A stretch of 64,000 bases of DNA from Daedaleopsis sinensis (lineage: Eukaryota > Basidiomycota > Agaricomycetes > Polyporales > Polyporaceae): contig CM066301.1 in NCBI GenBank assembly GCA_033807695.1, positions 4,588,001 to 4,652,000 on the forward strand, given 5' to 3'. Position 1 is the first letter of the stretch. The number at the start of each line of letters is the position of its first letter. A program made the position numbers and the translations under genes. Below, piece by piece: positions 36,292-47,433 of the stretch. A model generated the notes under the pieces. The model was not told where the DNA came from. It did not search any database and saw only the letters and a program-made list of their open reading frames with translations.

Positions 36292-36307
36292 TTATCTGTA
36301 TAGATAA
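36292..36307. other. TIR palindrome 2
   Basis: Same 16 bp palindrome in the second left subrepeat, 334 bp from the first. Confidence 0.6.
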
Positions 36308-37104
36308 GATGAGATTAGTACTATCGGGGCTGATGACGATTATCTAATGGTACTTATGACTCCGCCCGAGCCCCGGCGCCTCCTACGCTCTCCTCTGCCC
36401 ATCGCTTGGCATCGACTACGCGACATCTCCCCGCCTGCCCGCCTCTCCGCCCGACGTTACCCCGCGCTCAACGCGTGTACCCGCTCGCTCTCCCGCCCGC
36501 CCTCCCGTCCGCTCGCCGCCACGTCATCGCTGCTCGCGTCCTACGTTGACCAAACCCGCCGTCCGTTGTCTCGCGGCGTCTACCCGCCTCTGGGCTCATC
36601 AAGGAGATGGTATGCGCTACTCTATACTTTGGTACTTCTAACTTCTAACAGCCTCCTCCCCAGCACATGCTTGCAGAGACGTTGCCAGGTCCCTACGACG
36701 ACGACCTGCACAACAACTACGCCCTGCGCCCGCGATCTCGGCGCGAGGTCGTTACGTGAAGCGCTGAACGGCCACGCACCCACATGCAAGTCTCGCCGCG
36801 GGCGACGTCGAGCGCCCACGAGGGACTCTGTTCTCGTTCGCGCGCATTCGCGTGAATGGTATATAACACCTCCCTGCTTTTGCAGCGGGGAGTAAGGAGT
36901 CATGGCGGATGTGTTGGGGGTCCACACAGTAGTAGTCGCACTTAGTACGCGAGTCTTAATGTCATTGTACCGTCTTTATCATGCATTAAACAAGTAATAC
37001 GCAATGATTGAAATGTATTAAGAGATCTTCAATACATAATGACAATGATAGGCTACACCACAAAGACTAGGATAAGTAAAGAGGGGGTAATAAATCCTAC
37101 ACTT

Positions 37105-38970
37105 CTAGGGCCCAGACGACGCTGCCGGGTCGGCGTTCTGAAGTCGAGCACGTTTGCTCGGGCGCCCTGAACCTGCAGGCTTATCCTTCCTCTTCTTGCC
37201 CTTGTCTGCTCGCTCCTGTCGTTGGCGTTTCGGAATGATGAATCCGGTGCCATCAGGATTGATCACGGAGTTGATGAAGTTCATGGCGAGCGGCGGCGGC
37301 GGCGGAGGAGGAGGCAGATAGGTACCAGGGACGGCAACAGCGGCGGCAGCAGCGGAGTGAGGCGGTGGCTGGTTTGATCGCGAGATGGCAGATGACGAGG
37401 ACGGGGAAGTGTCAGAAGGCGACGAAGGCGTGGGAGAGGTAGGAGTCGTCGACAGCGTGCTCGTAGATGACAACTCTGGGGTTGGGTCCGAGGCAGAGGT
37501 AGCTGGAGCGGAAGGCGGGGCGGGATCGGGAGGAGAGATGGCAGTAGCGGGAGGAGACGTGGGGGTAGCGGGCGTGGACGGCGGGGCGGGGTCGGGAGCA
37601 GAGGCGAGGATAGCAGGGGACGAACCAGTCTCGAAACCAGACGCACGACCGGCCCTGTAGGCCACCACCCACTCTGCCCACTCTTCCCTATCCATCTCGC
37701 GGAAGTAGGTGACGCCGTTTTGCCATGCCTGCAGGAGCACGAGGAGCTCGACGCGTGAGAGGGCCCCAGGGGCCGAGAACTTGTTCAGAGGCCAGTTACC
37801 GATGATGATGCCGTACTTCACTGTCATGTGGTCGGCGAAGTTGACGTAGAACATCTTCGGCACATGGAAACGTGTGCAGGCTTTCTCTAGAATGACCACA
37901 TGTCAGTAATGAGTAGTATGCGATGCCTGTACGATGTAGACTCACGAAGGCTGGTATAAATTAGCTCAGCGACCTGGTGCTTGAGTGCAATGGTCTCCTC
38001 GCGGGAAGAGCGAGTCATTCCTGCAACAAGTGTGAGTAAGTAATCATTGCGTGATATAATATAATGTGCCATACCTTCGAGGCCCCCAATACAGTACGCC
38101 TCCATCTTCACAGCGACGTCTTGTACCGAGTGCTTAGTTAGGGTCTTGACGCAGTCAGCAATGCGTTCTCCCGAGTAGAACACATAGGGAGGGTTGAGAT
38201 CGTCGATGCGAGTACGAACGGCAAGCAGGAGGAACTCATTGTTGGTGCGGCCGTGCAACTCTTCCAACTACGAGTATGAACACTGTTAGTACACCAGTAA
38301 TAAGGCTAGATGACATATACATACCTGGCTTGAGACGCTAGCGAGCGTAGCGTGGGTGTCGTTGCAAGCATGGAGCGCGACATTGTGCGCGCCCTTGACT
38401 TTATTTTGCTGGCGCTCAATCAACTTCTCCAGCTCGTCGCCGGCAGCCGCTTGCTGCTCCTCCGGAGACATCTCCTTCCACCGTGCTGAGAGGTCTTTGA
38501 TAGCGACGGAGTTGACGCGCTGTGGACCTTCCGCCGAGGGTTCTACAGTGGCGACATCAGCGCGGGCGTAAATAGATATGACAGTGAGCGAACACACCTT
38601 CGTTGAGCTTCTTCAACTCCTTGCTCACGAACGCGTTCCAAAGTGTGATCTTGCGAGGAGGCTTTTTGATGCGAAGGGCGGTTTGAAGGATGAGCCGAAA
38701 GTAATAGTTGGTGTTGTGGCTGCCAAAGCTCTTCTCCATCTTCACGGCGGCATCCCACACGAGATCGCGCGCCTCGGCGAGCGCGTCCCGGAGGTTCTGT
38801 TTCTTGTCATTGCGCGCATCCTGGAGGGCCTTCTTCTGTTCTGCCGTGAGGGCCGGGCGCGGAGCGCGTTTCCGAGTGCGCCATGGGAAGCGGACGCGCG
38901 AACTCGCCTTGCGAGCAGAAGCTGAGAGCCGGTGAACTACGACGTCCTGAGGAGAAGACTCGGAGGGCAT
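37105..38970 (-). CDS. KDZ element gene: HMG-box-like protein
   Basis: Minus-strand exons 38970-38598, 38542-38325, 38267-38075, 38020-37946 and 37886-37105; introns of 54-59 bp; 546 aa. After a Ser/Arg-rich start and a charged helix (LTAEQKKALQDARNDKKQ), residues about 107-165 read ITLWNAFVSKELKKLN, then a spacer, then DLSARWKEMSPEEQQAA. That order of motifs is the pattern of an HMG box (aromatic-Asn-Ala-Phe first helix; RWK..SPEE second). A helical middle follows, then a Trp-containing segment (REEWAEWVVAYRAG), a long Pro/Ser/Thr-rich region and a basic C-terminus (KRQRQERADKGKKRKDKP) that looks like a nuclear localisation signal. It is the last of three genes in line. It probably binds DNA; whether it serves transposition is unknown. 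Confidence 0.8.
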
Positions 38971-39163
38971 AGCTGAGGCATGAGGAATGGGAGATATTGG
39001 TAGTCCCGCATACCTCTTATGTGCCCCAGGGCGCGTGGTAATGTTCAACAAAATAAAGTTCAGCACGTGATGCTCGCGGTCAAGAGTCACATTCAAATGT
39101 ATCGTACAACGAGCGTATATCGTACGTACAACGAGCATATACATTAACAAAGAGATCAAATCC

Positions 39164-40462
39164 TCACAGCTCCGGGAGTTCCAACATGCGCCACAGCAGA
39201 GCAGCGTCGCGCGTGGACCACCCCAACGTTAAACCCATGTGATGCGTGAACGTCTCGACTGTCTCAGAGTGGACGAGAACCTGCAGGACACTCAACAGCT
39301 CAGCAGAATCCACGGCGGTCCGAAGGAAGAAGTCGTCTGCACGGCTCCCGAAGTTGATGGGGGGGAGGCGGGGATTGTCGTCCCTTCCCATCGAGTCGGG
39401 GCGCCGAATGAAGCGGCGGAGCATGAGGATAACTGGGTCCACGGGAGCTCCTACACCGTGGGCTGTCGACATATTAGCTAACTCGCGATAATAGTACACA
39501 GTCCAATCGGACTTACGGGTAGGGAGGCTGCGCACGATTGTGGACGCAGTGGAGACACTCGAGACGCTCGAGACGCTCGACGAGCTCGACGACCCGGACG
39601 AGCCCGGCGCGGGCTGAGCTGCGGCTGACTTTGCGGCGTTGGCCCTCGTCGCACGCTTAGTCGGACTGGACGACTGCGAGGCCGTCGTGCCCCTCTTCTC
39701 GGGACTGGCGGCACGCGCGGGGGAGGAGGACTGCTCGACGCCCTCCAAGTCGCCAGACGAGGCGATGGAGAGGTTCGAGACGTCGAACCGCAGCTCCTTC
39801 GCATGCGTTTGGACGGGGGGAGGATAGAGGGAGCTTCCCATGGGCAGGAGGGGGAGCTTCGCACCTGGTTTCTTGAGCATGAAAATGAGTGCGGCACTCA
39901 GATTGCCGTCTGGATATCCCTTCCAACTCGGCCTCGGGGTCTGGATTTCAATGTTGTGCCTAAGATTGCCCCTGCCAAAGAAATGAATGGTCAGTGTGCG
40001 TCGCAGGGCAGAGAACGAGTTGTATGCAGAGAACAAGTTGTATGACATACCATTCATAGCCGATGTAGATGGCGGGCTCTACACCAGTCTGGATCGCGAA
40101 CATCGGCGTGCTCACCTGAAGCTGCCGGTGAATTGTCGTCGCGGGCGTATGCTGAAGAGAGTACACCATGGTGTGGGCGTCGTCGGGTTCTATGTTGGCG
40201 AACGACACTGGCTGGAGGGCCTCGAAGATCAAATCTGCATCCTGGCGGTTGGTGCAGACGACGATGATAGGAACAAGGTGCTTGAAGGTGGCAGTTATGC
40301 CAGCAGGTCTGTATATAAGAGTGGATAAGAATAGATGTCGAAGGATGCTGAGTATGAACCTTACCGTCTCTGTGAGTAAACATTCGGCGCAGGCTTGCAG
40401 TCCCTGTGGCCTAGGACAACGTAGTACGGCGCATCGAACGTCTCAAGGAACTCTGTAGCCAT
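39164..40462 (-). CDS. KDZ element gene: unknown protein
   Basis: Minus-strand exons 40462-40365, 40308-40051 and 39971-39164; introns of 56 and 79 bp; 387 aa. A 39-bp GT-AG stretch inside the last exon (39516-39478) is divisible by three and open, so I left it as coding. The N-terminal third looks like a mixed alpha/beta domain (YYVVLGHRDCK, LVPIIVVCTNRQDADLIFEAL, PMFAIQTG). A Ser/Pro/Ala-rich linker with Lys/Arg patches follows (SPTKRATRANAAKS), then a helical C-terminus rich in Asp, Arg and Leu (DPVILMLRRFIRRPD, AELLSVLQVLVHSETVETF). I recognise no family. Its place between transposase and HMG-like gene, same strand and intact frame, suggests it is a real part of the element. Confidence 0.75.
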
Positions 40463-40939
40463 GGTCGTGGGTTGGGAGCCGTAGGTGGGGTGGAAGGTGG
40501 TTGATCGTGGTCAAGATCAAGATATTATCGCCGTTAGGCGCGCATTTGGACGGACGGACATACCGCCACAATTACTATATTTTGTGTATCCAGCTAGTAC
40601 CAATGCACAGCAGGGAGAACGATGCATGGCATGCGTATGTATGGAACTATAGCTATCGTTTGGTATAGATTTCATGGACATTAGAGGGTGTGCATAGCTA
40701 CATGGCATTTGGGGTGTCGAAGCATGGCATGGGTGACTGAATGTTTCATGAAAGTCTGTGTGCGGCGCTCGTTGCGCGCATGTCCTTAAGACTGACTTCC
40801 ACTAGCACTTCTTATAACATGCCCTTCACATATGTCTGTAGTGCTTCAACTGCCCTACTAAGTATTTCTATTTGCATGTAATAATTCTGTCTATAGCATG
40901 TGCGAAGCAGTTGCGGAATGAGAACGTACATCCGAGTCT

Positions 40940-43900
40940 TTACACAACCAAGCCAGACAAGTATTCTACTATTGCCGTCACCTCCTCGCTCGCCTCGTCG
41001 TCAATGTCCAACGATATTTCCGAGTCCACGCTTTCCTCCTGTGATAAAGCTGTTCTCTCTATACCTACAAGATCATCTATCTGCGATGGCTGGACGAGTG
41101 CCGGGAGGGAACCTCCCATGCGATGACCGGGTGTGGGATCACCTGTGAATCCGGAGAGCGAGTGGGTGGCCTGCACGTACACGAGGTTGCGCGCGTTCGA
41201 TGCGCGACGTCGTCGACAGAAGTCCTGCACGGCCCCGAGAAGCAAGCGATTATCAGTCGAAAGGGAGTCCAGGACAGCATTGAAAAGTATCTCCTCGTCG
41301 CGGATTGAGGTCTGGAGGCGCCGAACCTCCCGATTCGCATTGATGATCTCCTCTCGCGCCCGCAGAAGGCGTTGCGCATGTCGCATCAGCTCACGCACAA
41401 CGGGTTGTGCCCAGGGCTGAGCGCGAATGTCGTTCCGAGTGTCTTGGAGGAGGACAAACTCCTCGAGGAATGCGTAGTGTGATGCTTTCGACCAGTCAAG
41501 CGTCGGGCGAGGGGGATTGAGCGCGGTCGCGGCCTTGTTGTAGGCGTCCACTGCCGTGCGTATGGCCTTACAACGATTCTGTAGATTCTTGGCAATATAT
41601 GTGCGTGCTTTGTAACCTGTCGGATCGAGCGGCAAGGTCAGTCCGACGGCAGATTATGTTCAACGCTCAAGCAACTGCACGTACCGGTCTGCGCAATGTT
41701 GAGCTTGTGCAACTCGAATAGTCGCTGGATAACGAGTCGTTGGAGCCTACCTAACGCGCGTTGATACTCCCGCGTGGCCATATACTTCAGTGCGTTCTCG
41801 TATCGCGCATCCAACGGCGTCCAGCGCAAGTCGATCCCGAATCGCGCCTCGATCTCCTTGACGTCAGCGGTCAAATCGGCTACTTGATCGGCCAGGTCCC
41901 GGCGGCGACTCTCGAGGCGGCGGGTAGCGGAGAGATCGTGTTCATAGTTGGTGGGCCCAGAGTGCGGGGCCAGGAACGTGACGGAAGGAGCGGGCGCGGC
42001 CGCCACGCCCTCTCCGGTACCTTCCGCCGCGCCTCCCGTTGCCCTAGCGGCGTCGGCACGGTCGCCATCCGCAGCTGCTCGCTCGTAGAACCGCCGAGAA
42101 ACAGTCTTCAGCTCATCCCTGTATAAGCATTCAGTATGCAACACTAAATTCTTGCACAAGGGAACTTACTTCTTCTCTGATAGTTTCTCAAGTGCTGTGA
42201 CATAGATAACGTCGCGGATATCCTCCTCGTCCTCATCTCGCAATGTCGTGATGTACGTCGTCTCTTCGCGATCAAAGCGCTGGAGATCATCGGGGGTGAG
42301 GCCAAGGGCCCCGAGACCCTCGGTAAGAATAGGCTCGACCTCGTCGATAATAGACAATGCTTGGCGATAATTGTTGTACAGCATGTAGCCGATGGATGCG
42401 TAGCGCTCGGCGTCCCAGTGCTCGAAGAAGAGTGCGATCAGAGAGCGCCGACGATAGGGCGAGGCGTAGCGGGTCACTGACGCCAATTGATTGGAAGCGC
42501 TAAAGATGCGCTCCATGGTCTCGAGATCTTCTAGGCCCATACCGACGATACGCCTTGGATGATACTTGACCTGACACTTGTAATTGTGTGAGTACCCGTG
42601 AAAAGCGTTCACGCAAAACCGTGAGCCCGACGCGAACACCTCCGATGCGATCGAGGTGTGGCGAATGGTCTCCTCGAAAGAACAGCCGATGTCGTAGCCG
42701 TACATCTTCTTCCCATGCAGTGTTCGAGTCGCCTTGGCAGTCGTCGCTATCGCGTACTTTGCGCTACAGAATACCATGATGTCAGTATCAACAGTATGCT
42801 GTGCAAGCGTGAAACCTACAGCTCGCCACTTCGCACCATGTCCGCTATCCACAAGATCATGCTATGACGGCACGCGCTCGCAAAGACGCCTGATTCCTCG
42901 TAAATCGCCCACATACGCTTCTTATCGTCGGCGGCTGCTGCTTTCCAATGTGACGCGCACGCGCTCTCGCCCGAGTCACCATCTGTGGGGTCCCCGCTAG
43001 AACGCGAGCTTGGCGGTGGGGCGCTATCCTCGGCATCCGGTTCGCGCGTTGGTAGGTCCGGCTTGCGAGGCTGACGCGACGCGACTTCGTCGGCGAAGGA
43101 ATCAACGTAATCGCGGGGGAGGAAGTAATCGTGATCTTCATAGACGCGGAAGTCGGCCTTCTCACGCCCACCCGCTGTTGCTACGCGCTTCAAGGAGTTA
43201 TTGCCATCCATACATAACATCCTATCGAACTCTGCAGGCTCTTCCCCTTCAAGCTAGAATATAAACTGTTAGCTTGATCCTAGTGTTTGGTAGACGAAGG
43301 AGAGCACCTGATATGCACATGCTGGGCAGCCGTTGTCAGCCCTCCAATCAGGTGCCCCGCGGCCGAGAGCGCCCATGACTTGCTTCCGGATGTCACGATG
43401 GATGATGAGATAGACATCAAACGCATCGGAGATAGCAGTGCGGTAGTGCCGGCGGTAGGGAATCTATCATGATGTCAGAACAGGTCCTGCAGAACTAGAG
43501 TTACTAGAACTACTCACATAGTAGTAGTGGCATAGCATCTTAGCGAACGCCTCGACGCTAAACGAAGCTTTGAATATGCGAAGGCAGCGAAACAGCTCCA
43601 GAGTCTTGAGAGAGATCGCGAGGGAGGGGAAGAGAGGGCTGGTGCCGAGGTAGCCATTGAGGACAAGATCTTCAACCAGAGATCTCTCCGAGCGCCGGAT
43701 CTGGACACTAGACGCCGTAGTGAAGATGTCGAGAACCGTCATCTCCGTCGTGGCGGGAATGACGTCGTCGCGCGGCGGCTCTGACTCTCCATACCGCCAT
43801 TGAAGATAGGCCTGGACGAGTCTCGGAATGGCCTGTTTCCAATTAGCATCAAGGTTTTGTACGCGCTGTCTCCAGGTGCGAGCATCTTTGTACTGCCGTG

Positions 43901-44349
43901 TAGTCGCCCTAGCCCCGAGCATATCACGGATCGCGTGAGAAAGCGATTCTTGTTCCTCATCCTGCCAAGCGGGATCGTCATCAGCAACTCCGAGATCGTC
44001 GTCTACAGCCGTGCCAAGAGTGTTGTCATCTGGGTGAGCCTCCTGGCGAAGGTCGGCAAGATCCCGACGACCCTCAGCTCCTAGATCTGCATAAGAGGAT
44101 TAGCTTGAAGGTATAGACAAGTATAAAATGAACGGCATGTTACTGACTAGCCGTCATTTGCGTCAGGCTGTCGGCAGTATTCCGCCTCGCATCAGCCATA
44201 GCCTGAGGTCCATAGATCTGGGAGGCCTGGCTAGTAGTGGACTGTGACAACACGGCTGGGGCAGGTCCCCTCACGCGCACCTTGCGAGCTACACTCGGCA
44301 TCGAAAGAGAGGGAGATCGTTTTTTGAGAGAACGGGATGACTCGGCCAT
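40940..44349 (-). CDS. KDZ transposase
   Basis: Minus-strand exons 44349-44148, 44086-43518, 43463-43308, 43253-42820, 42763-42170, 42118-41685 and 41616-40940; introns of 51-68 bp, every junction in phase; 1021 aa. Family signatures in order: GYLGTSPLFPSLAISLKTLE and SFSVEAFAKMLC, a Cys pair (NGCPACAYQ), the MDGNNSLKR strand with Asp325, FLPRDYVDSFADEV, the YDIGC strand with Asp478, and the HGYSHNYKCQVKYHPR to ERIFS block with Glu538. The two Asp and the Glu are the likely RNase H-fold catalytic triad. A helical C-terminal region with RRRR follows. No classic N-terminal CxC zinc domain is visible. The start could be the in-frame ATG at 44361 or lie in an upstream exon. No stop or frameshift: probably autonomous. 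Confidence 0.93.
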
Positions 44350-44509
44350 CCTCTCCTTCATGATATACAACATGTCGGGGAGGCGACTGGTCGTGCATCG
44401 GATAGTCCTATCGTACATGTGTGTTTTAGCAGCAATGTGGTGATCGTATATCGTGTGTAGATACATCGAGGGAGGTGGAGTGGTGGCCTGATGATCAAGT
44501 TAGCGGGCA

Positions 44510-44865
44510 TTAGGTCAAGTGAAACAGTGTCATCAGGTGAGGAAAATGTCTGACATGAGGTGCACTAACCCATCTATAGAATGACCTTTGGATAATCGCG
44601 GTCAGTAGCTTCGGCGCGGTGCCTGCTACCGATGGGATCTGGGCGGAGTTCGGGCGCCAAGGAGACTGATGGAACACATCAGTTTCGGAAGACGGGCCTG
44701 CGGGAGGAAACATACCTTGGCCGTGAGGCTTCTACAACACATCTTCAGCTCATGGAAGGTATGTACAACATTCACAGAACATCTAAGGCGAAATAGCTGG
44801 CGGGAGTGCGTTGTCAAGCTCGCAGAGCACACCGAGGCGGCACTGTGCGCCAATGCGCCGAGCAT
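44510..44865 (-). other. Possible 5' exons upstream of the KDZ transposase
   Basis: Reading leftward from 44865, a minus-strand frame opens with MLGALAHSAASVCSAS, contains a GT-AG intron-like stretch near 44716-44670, and continues with SPWRPNSAQIPSV to a further donor-like site near 44574. It may be non-coding leader exons, an N-terminal extension, or a tiny gene; I could not join it in frame to the transposase start. Confidence 0.3.
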
Positions 44866-45272
44866 CTAGTGTGGGAGCATTTAATGATGGGGAATAATGC
44901 CGAGGGGCCGGGTAATTGTTCACTTACCTCAGGCTGGTGTCTCAGGAAGCCGAGACTGCGACACGGGCGCGTTACCGAAGCGAGTGCAGCGGGTTTGGTC
45001 AACGTAGGACGCGAGCAGCGATGACGTGGCGGCGAGCGGACGGGAGGGCGGGCGGACGGGAGGGCGGGTGGACGGGAGGGCGGGCGGGAGAGCGAGCGGG
45101 TACACGCGTTGAGCGCGGGGTAACGTCGGGCGGAGAGGCGGGCAGGCGGGGAGATGTCGCGTAGTCGATGCCAAGCGATGGGCAGAGGAGAGCGTAGGAG
45201 GCGCCGGGGCTCGGGCGGAGTCATAAGTACCATTAGATAATCGTCATCAGCCCCGATAGTACTAATCTCATC

Positions 45273-45288
45273 TTATCTATACAGATAA
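45273..45288. other. TIR palindrome 3 (TTATCTATACAGATAA)
   Basis: Complement of the palindromes in the left TIR, in the inner right subrepeat. Confidence 0.6.
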
Positions 45289-45606
45289 CACGGCCACCCT
45301 ACAAGTATTGTGTACATAGTGTAGTCGTTATAGTACTTACACATATAGCTATACACACCCTAGGTATGTAGGAATGCAAAAGAAACGGGGCGGAACGGAC
45401 AAGAACTGAGGGCGGGAGGAGGGGACAGCGAGCTCAACGTCGGGGACAGCGGCGGGGGGGTCTTTGATGGCGCGGAGGCGGCAGGGGACGCCCGGCACGG
45501 GCGTGCCGATGGCGGGACACGCGCCGAGGGGCGGATTGATGGGGCTCGGGCGGAGTCATAAATCCCGTAGATAATCGTTATCAGTCCTGATAGTAACAAT
45601 CTCATC

Positions 45607-45622
45607 TTATCTATACAGATAA
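45607..45622. other. TIR palindrome 4
   Basis: Same 16 bp palindrome in the outer right subrepeat, again 334 bp from its neighbour. Confidence 0.6.
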
Positions 45623-46251
45623 CAGGGCCACCTACAAGTATTGTATACACAGTGTAGTCGCTATAATACGTATACAAATCGCTAGGGACACCCTAAGTAT
45701 GTAGGAATACAAAAGAAACGGGGCGGAACGGACAAGAACTGAGGGCGGGAGGAGGGGACAGCGAGCTCAACGTCGGGGACAGCGGCGGGAGGGTCTTTGA
45801 TGGCGCGGAGGCGGCAGGGGACGCCCGGCACGGGCGTGCCGATGGCGGGACACGCGCCGAGGGGCGGATTGATGGGCCGGGCCCAGTCTCGGGATGTGCC
45901 GGGGCTGGTCAGCGCCCTCTCCTCGTACCCTCAATAGGCAGGGGGAGGGACCTTCTCCTTCAGGTAACAGCCCACAGTATTCGTAGCGTAACTGGTAGTG
46001 TAGGCAGATAAGGGATCCGGGTCAAATTGACCGGACACGGCCCCCCCCCTAGTCGGGTATAGGTAACCATCAAAATGTGATGTCCAGGTGGCTTACGGAG
46101 GGCGCGTCGGACTCGGGTTCCCATTCGGAAGTGCCGTGAGTCAACCCGGGCGTCTCTCCCGGCCGGCGTCTCCCCTCTTGACCGCATTCATTCCAATCTC
46201 AGATCTGGCCCTGCACGTCCCCTGCCTCGTCCTCCTCCACGCCCGCAGTCT

Positions 46252-46257
46252 TATAAA
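46252..46257 (+). promoter_or_regulatory. TATA box of the cyclin gene
   Basis: TATAAA 84-89 bp before the ATG at 46341 and only 162 bp from the end of the KDZ element. Confidence 0.5.
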
Positions 46258-46340
46258 CAGCGCCCCGTCCCCCAACATGGCCTCCCCAACCCGCCGCCTC
46301 TCGACTGGTCCTCCGCCACCCCTCCGCCTCCCGCCCAACC

Positions 46341-47433
46341 ATGGTCTCCTCTCCAGTCCACCCAGCTAGCCTCGTCGACTCCACACTACACTCCCCTGCT
46401 CTCCTCGAGCTCGTGGACATGGAGATGAGCAGGACCCTCATTGGTGAGTAACACACCTTCTCTTTCATTATCTCCTTTCTCATCTTCCTTCTCGCGTAGA
46501 ACATCTTGTCGACACAGTCGGTGAGACCGTCGACTATGCTTTGGGTCGCCCCTCCTCCTCGACCCGTGGCCGTACAATGGCCCGCCACTCGGAACACTCC
46601 AAGTTCCTCAAGTTCGTCACCGACGTCCTCTCCAAGGCAGAGGTCAAGGTCCCTGCCATCCTCGTCACCCTCGTATACATCGAGCGTGCCAAGCCTCATA
46701 TCCAGATCGCCCTCGAGCAGTGGGCGAATGAGCGCGTCTTCCTCGGCGCACTCATCCTTGCGAATAAGGTACGCCCCGTCTCCCTACGTCATACCACATC
46801 CGTACTTACCCCTTCTCCCAGTACCTGAACGACTCCACTCTCAAGAATGTCCACTGGGCACTCTGCACGGGCGTGTTTGGCAAGCGCGACATCGGCCGGA
46901 TCGAGCGTGAGTTCCTCGACGTCCTCGACTTCGAGCTCTCCATCTCCGAGTCCGATATCCTCGCCCACCACGACGCCATCCTTGCCCTCTCCCGCCCCCA
47001 CCACGCGCACGCGCACCACCACCACCACATGGCTGCCCGCGAACACCACAAGCGTCACGTACGCCGCGACAGCTCCCCCATCAACTCGCGCTGGTCCACC
47101 GACTCGAGCGACATGGACGTCGACTCCGAGTCCTCCTTCGAGAGCGTCTCGCTCCCCCGCACACCCGAGCCCTTCTCCGCCGCCGCCGTGCCATTCCCCA
47201 CGAAAGCCGAGCTCCACTTCGGCCCTGCCCCGCACGCGCACGCGCACGACGGCCACCTGTCGCATCAGCAGTCGCACAAGTCCATGCGCTCCTCCGCGCT
47301 GTCGATACTGCGCTCCTTCCCCCTCCCGCAGTTCCACTCGCATCCGCAGCCCCTTGGCCACCTCGCGACGCCTGCGCCGTCGTCATATCACCATCATCCC
47401 CTCGCCCCGCAACCGATCCCCGTCCGCGCATAA
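46341..47433 (+). CDS. Pho80/Pcl-type cyclin
   Basis: Exons 46341-46443, 46500-46768 and 46822-47433; introns of 56 and 53 bp; 327 aa. The start ATG follows CCCAACC. Residues about 55-175 form a cyclin box of the fungal Pcl/Pho80 type: FLKFVTDVLSKAEVKVP, then LVTLVYIERAK, VFLGALILANKYLND, and FGKRDIGRIEREFLDVLDFEL. This family binds the Pho85-type cyclin-dependent kinase; members act in the G1/S transition and in nutrient and morphogenesis control. The C-terminal half is His-rich (HAHAHHHHHM, HAHAHDGHLSHQQSHK) and Ser/Pro-rich, with several SP and TP sites. The KDZ transposon ends 250 bp upstream, so its promoter is probably affected. Which Pcl subtype this is cannot be told from sequence alone. 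Confidence 0.9.

Larger units (their letters stand above)
35706..36371. repeat. Two 333 bp direct subrepeats in the left TIR
   Basis: The unit starting CATCAATCCGCCCC at 35706 recurs at 36039 and runs to GACTCCGCCCGAGCCC. The right TIR holds the same pair in reverse orientation (about 45177-45843). Each unit combines a GC-rich part with an AT-rich part containing the palindrome described separately. Confidence 0.9.
35490..36559. repeat. KDZ element, left terminal inverted repeat
   Basis: 1070 bp, matching the reverse complement of 44989-46090. It contains a G9 run near the tip (35532-35540), two direct 333 bp subrepeats and, at its inner end, sequence ending in GACCAAACCCGC. Confidence 0.95.
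35490..46090. mobile_element. KDZ-type DNA transposon, ~10.6 kb, apparently intact
   Basis: Near-identical inverted repeats of about 1.1 kb bound the element: it begins CACCTGGACATCACATTTTG at 35490 and ends with the reverse complement at 46090. Between them are three minus-strand genes: a KDZ transposase (40940-44349), an unknown protein (39164-40462) and an HMG-box-like protein (37105-38970). None has a stop or frameshift in my models. KDZ elements (Kyakuja, Dileera, Zisupton) are known to have expanded in basidiomycetes. The flanking bases (ATTGTCAT left, GCTTACGG right) are not a matching 8 bp target duplication. The near identity of the ends suggests a young copy. Confidence 0.92.
44989..46090. 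repeat. KDZ element, right terminal inverted repeat
   Basis: 1102 bp, the reverse complement of the left repeat. It is about 30 bp longer because of three 15-bp GGACGGGAGGGCGGG-type units (about 45038-45085) where the left end has one. Otherwise nearly identical, with scattered single-base differences. Confidence 0.95.

Noticed and set aside
36590..36771. Plus-strand exon pair inside the KDZ left end (KEM joined by a 48 bp intron to PPPQHMLAETLPGPYDDDL)
   Set aside because: In-frame and GT-AG, but no start codon upstream in frame and only one short product; no support for a gene.
39478..39516. 39 bp GT-AG intron in the KDZ unknown gene
   Set aside because: Divisible by three, stop-free and shorter than the other introns, so read as coding.
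35490..46090. TET/JBP gene inside the KDZ element
   Set aside because: None of the three genes shows the HxD...H dioxygenase motif, and no other gene fits in the element.
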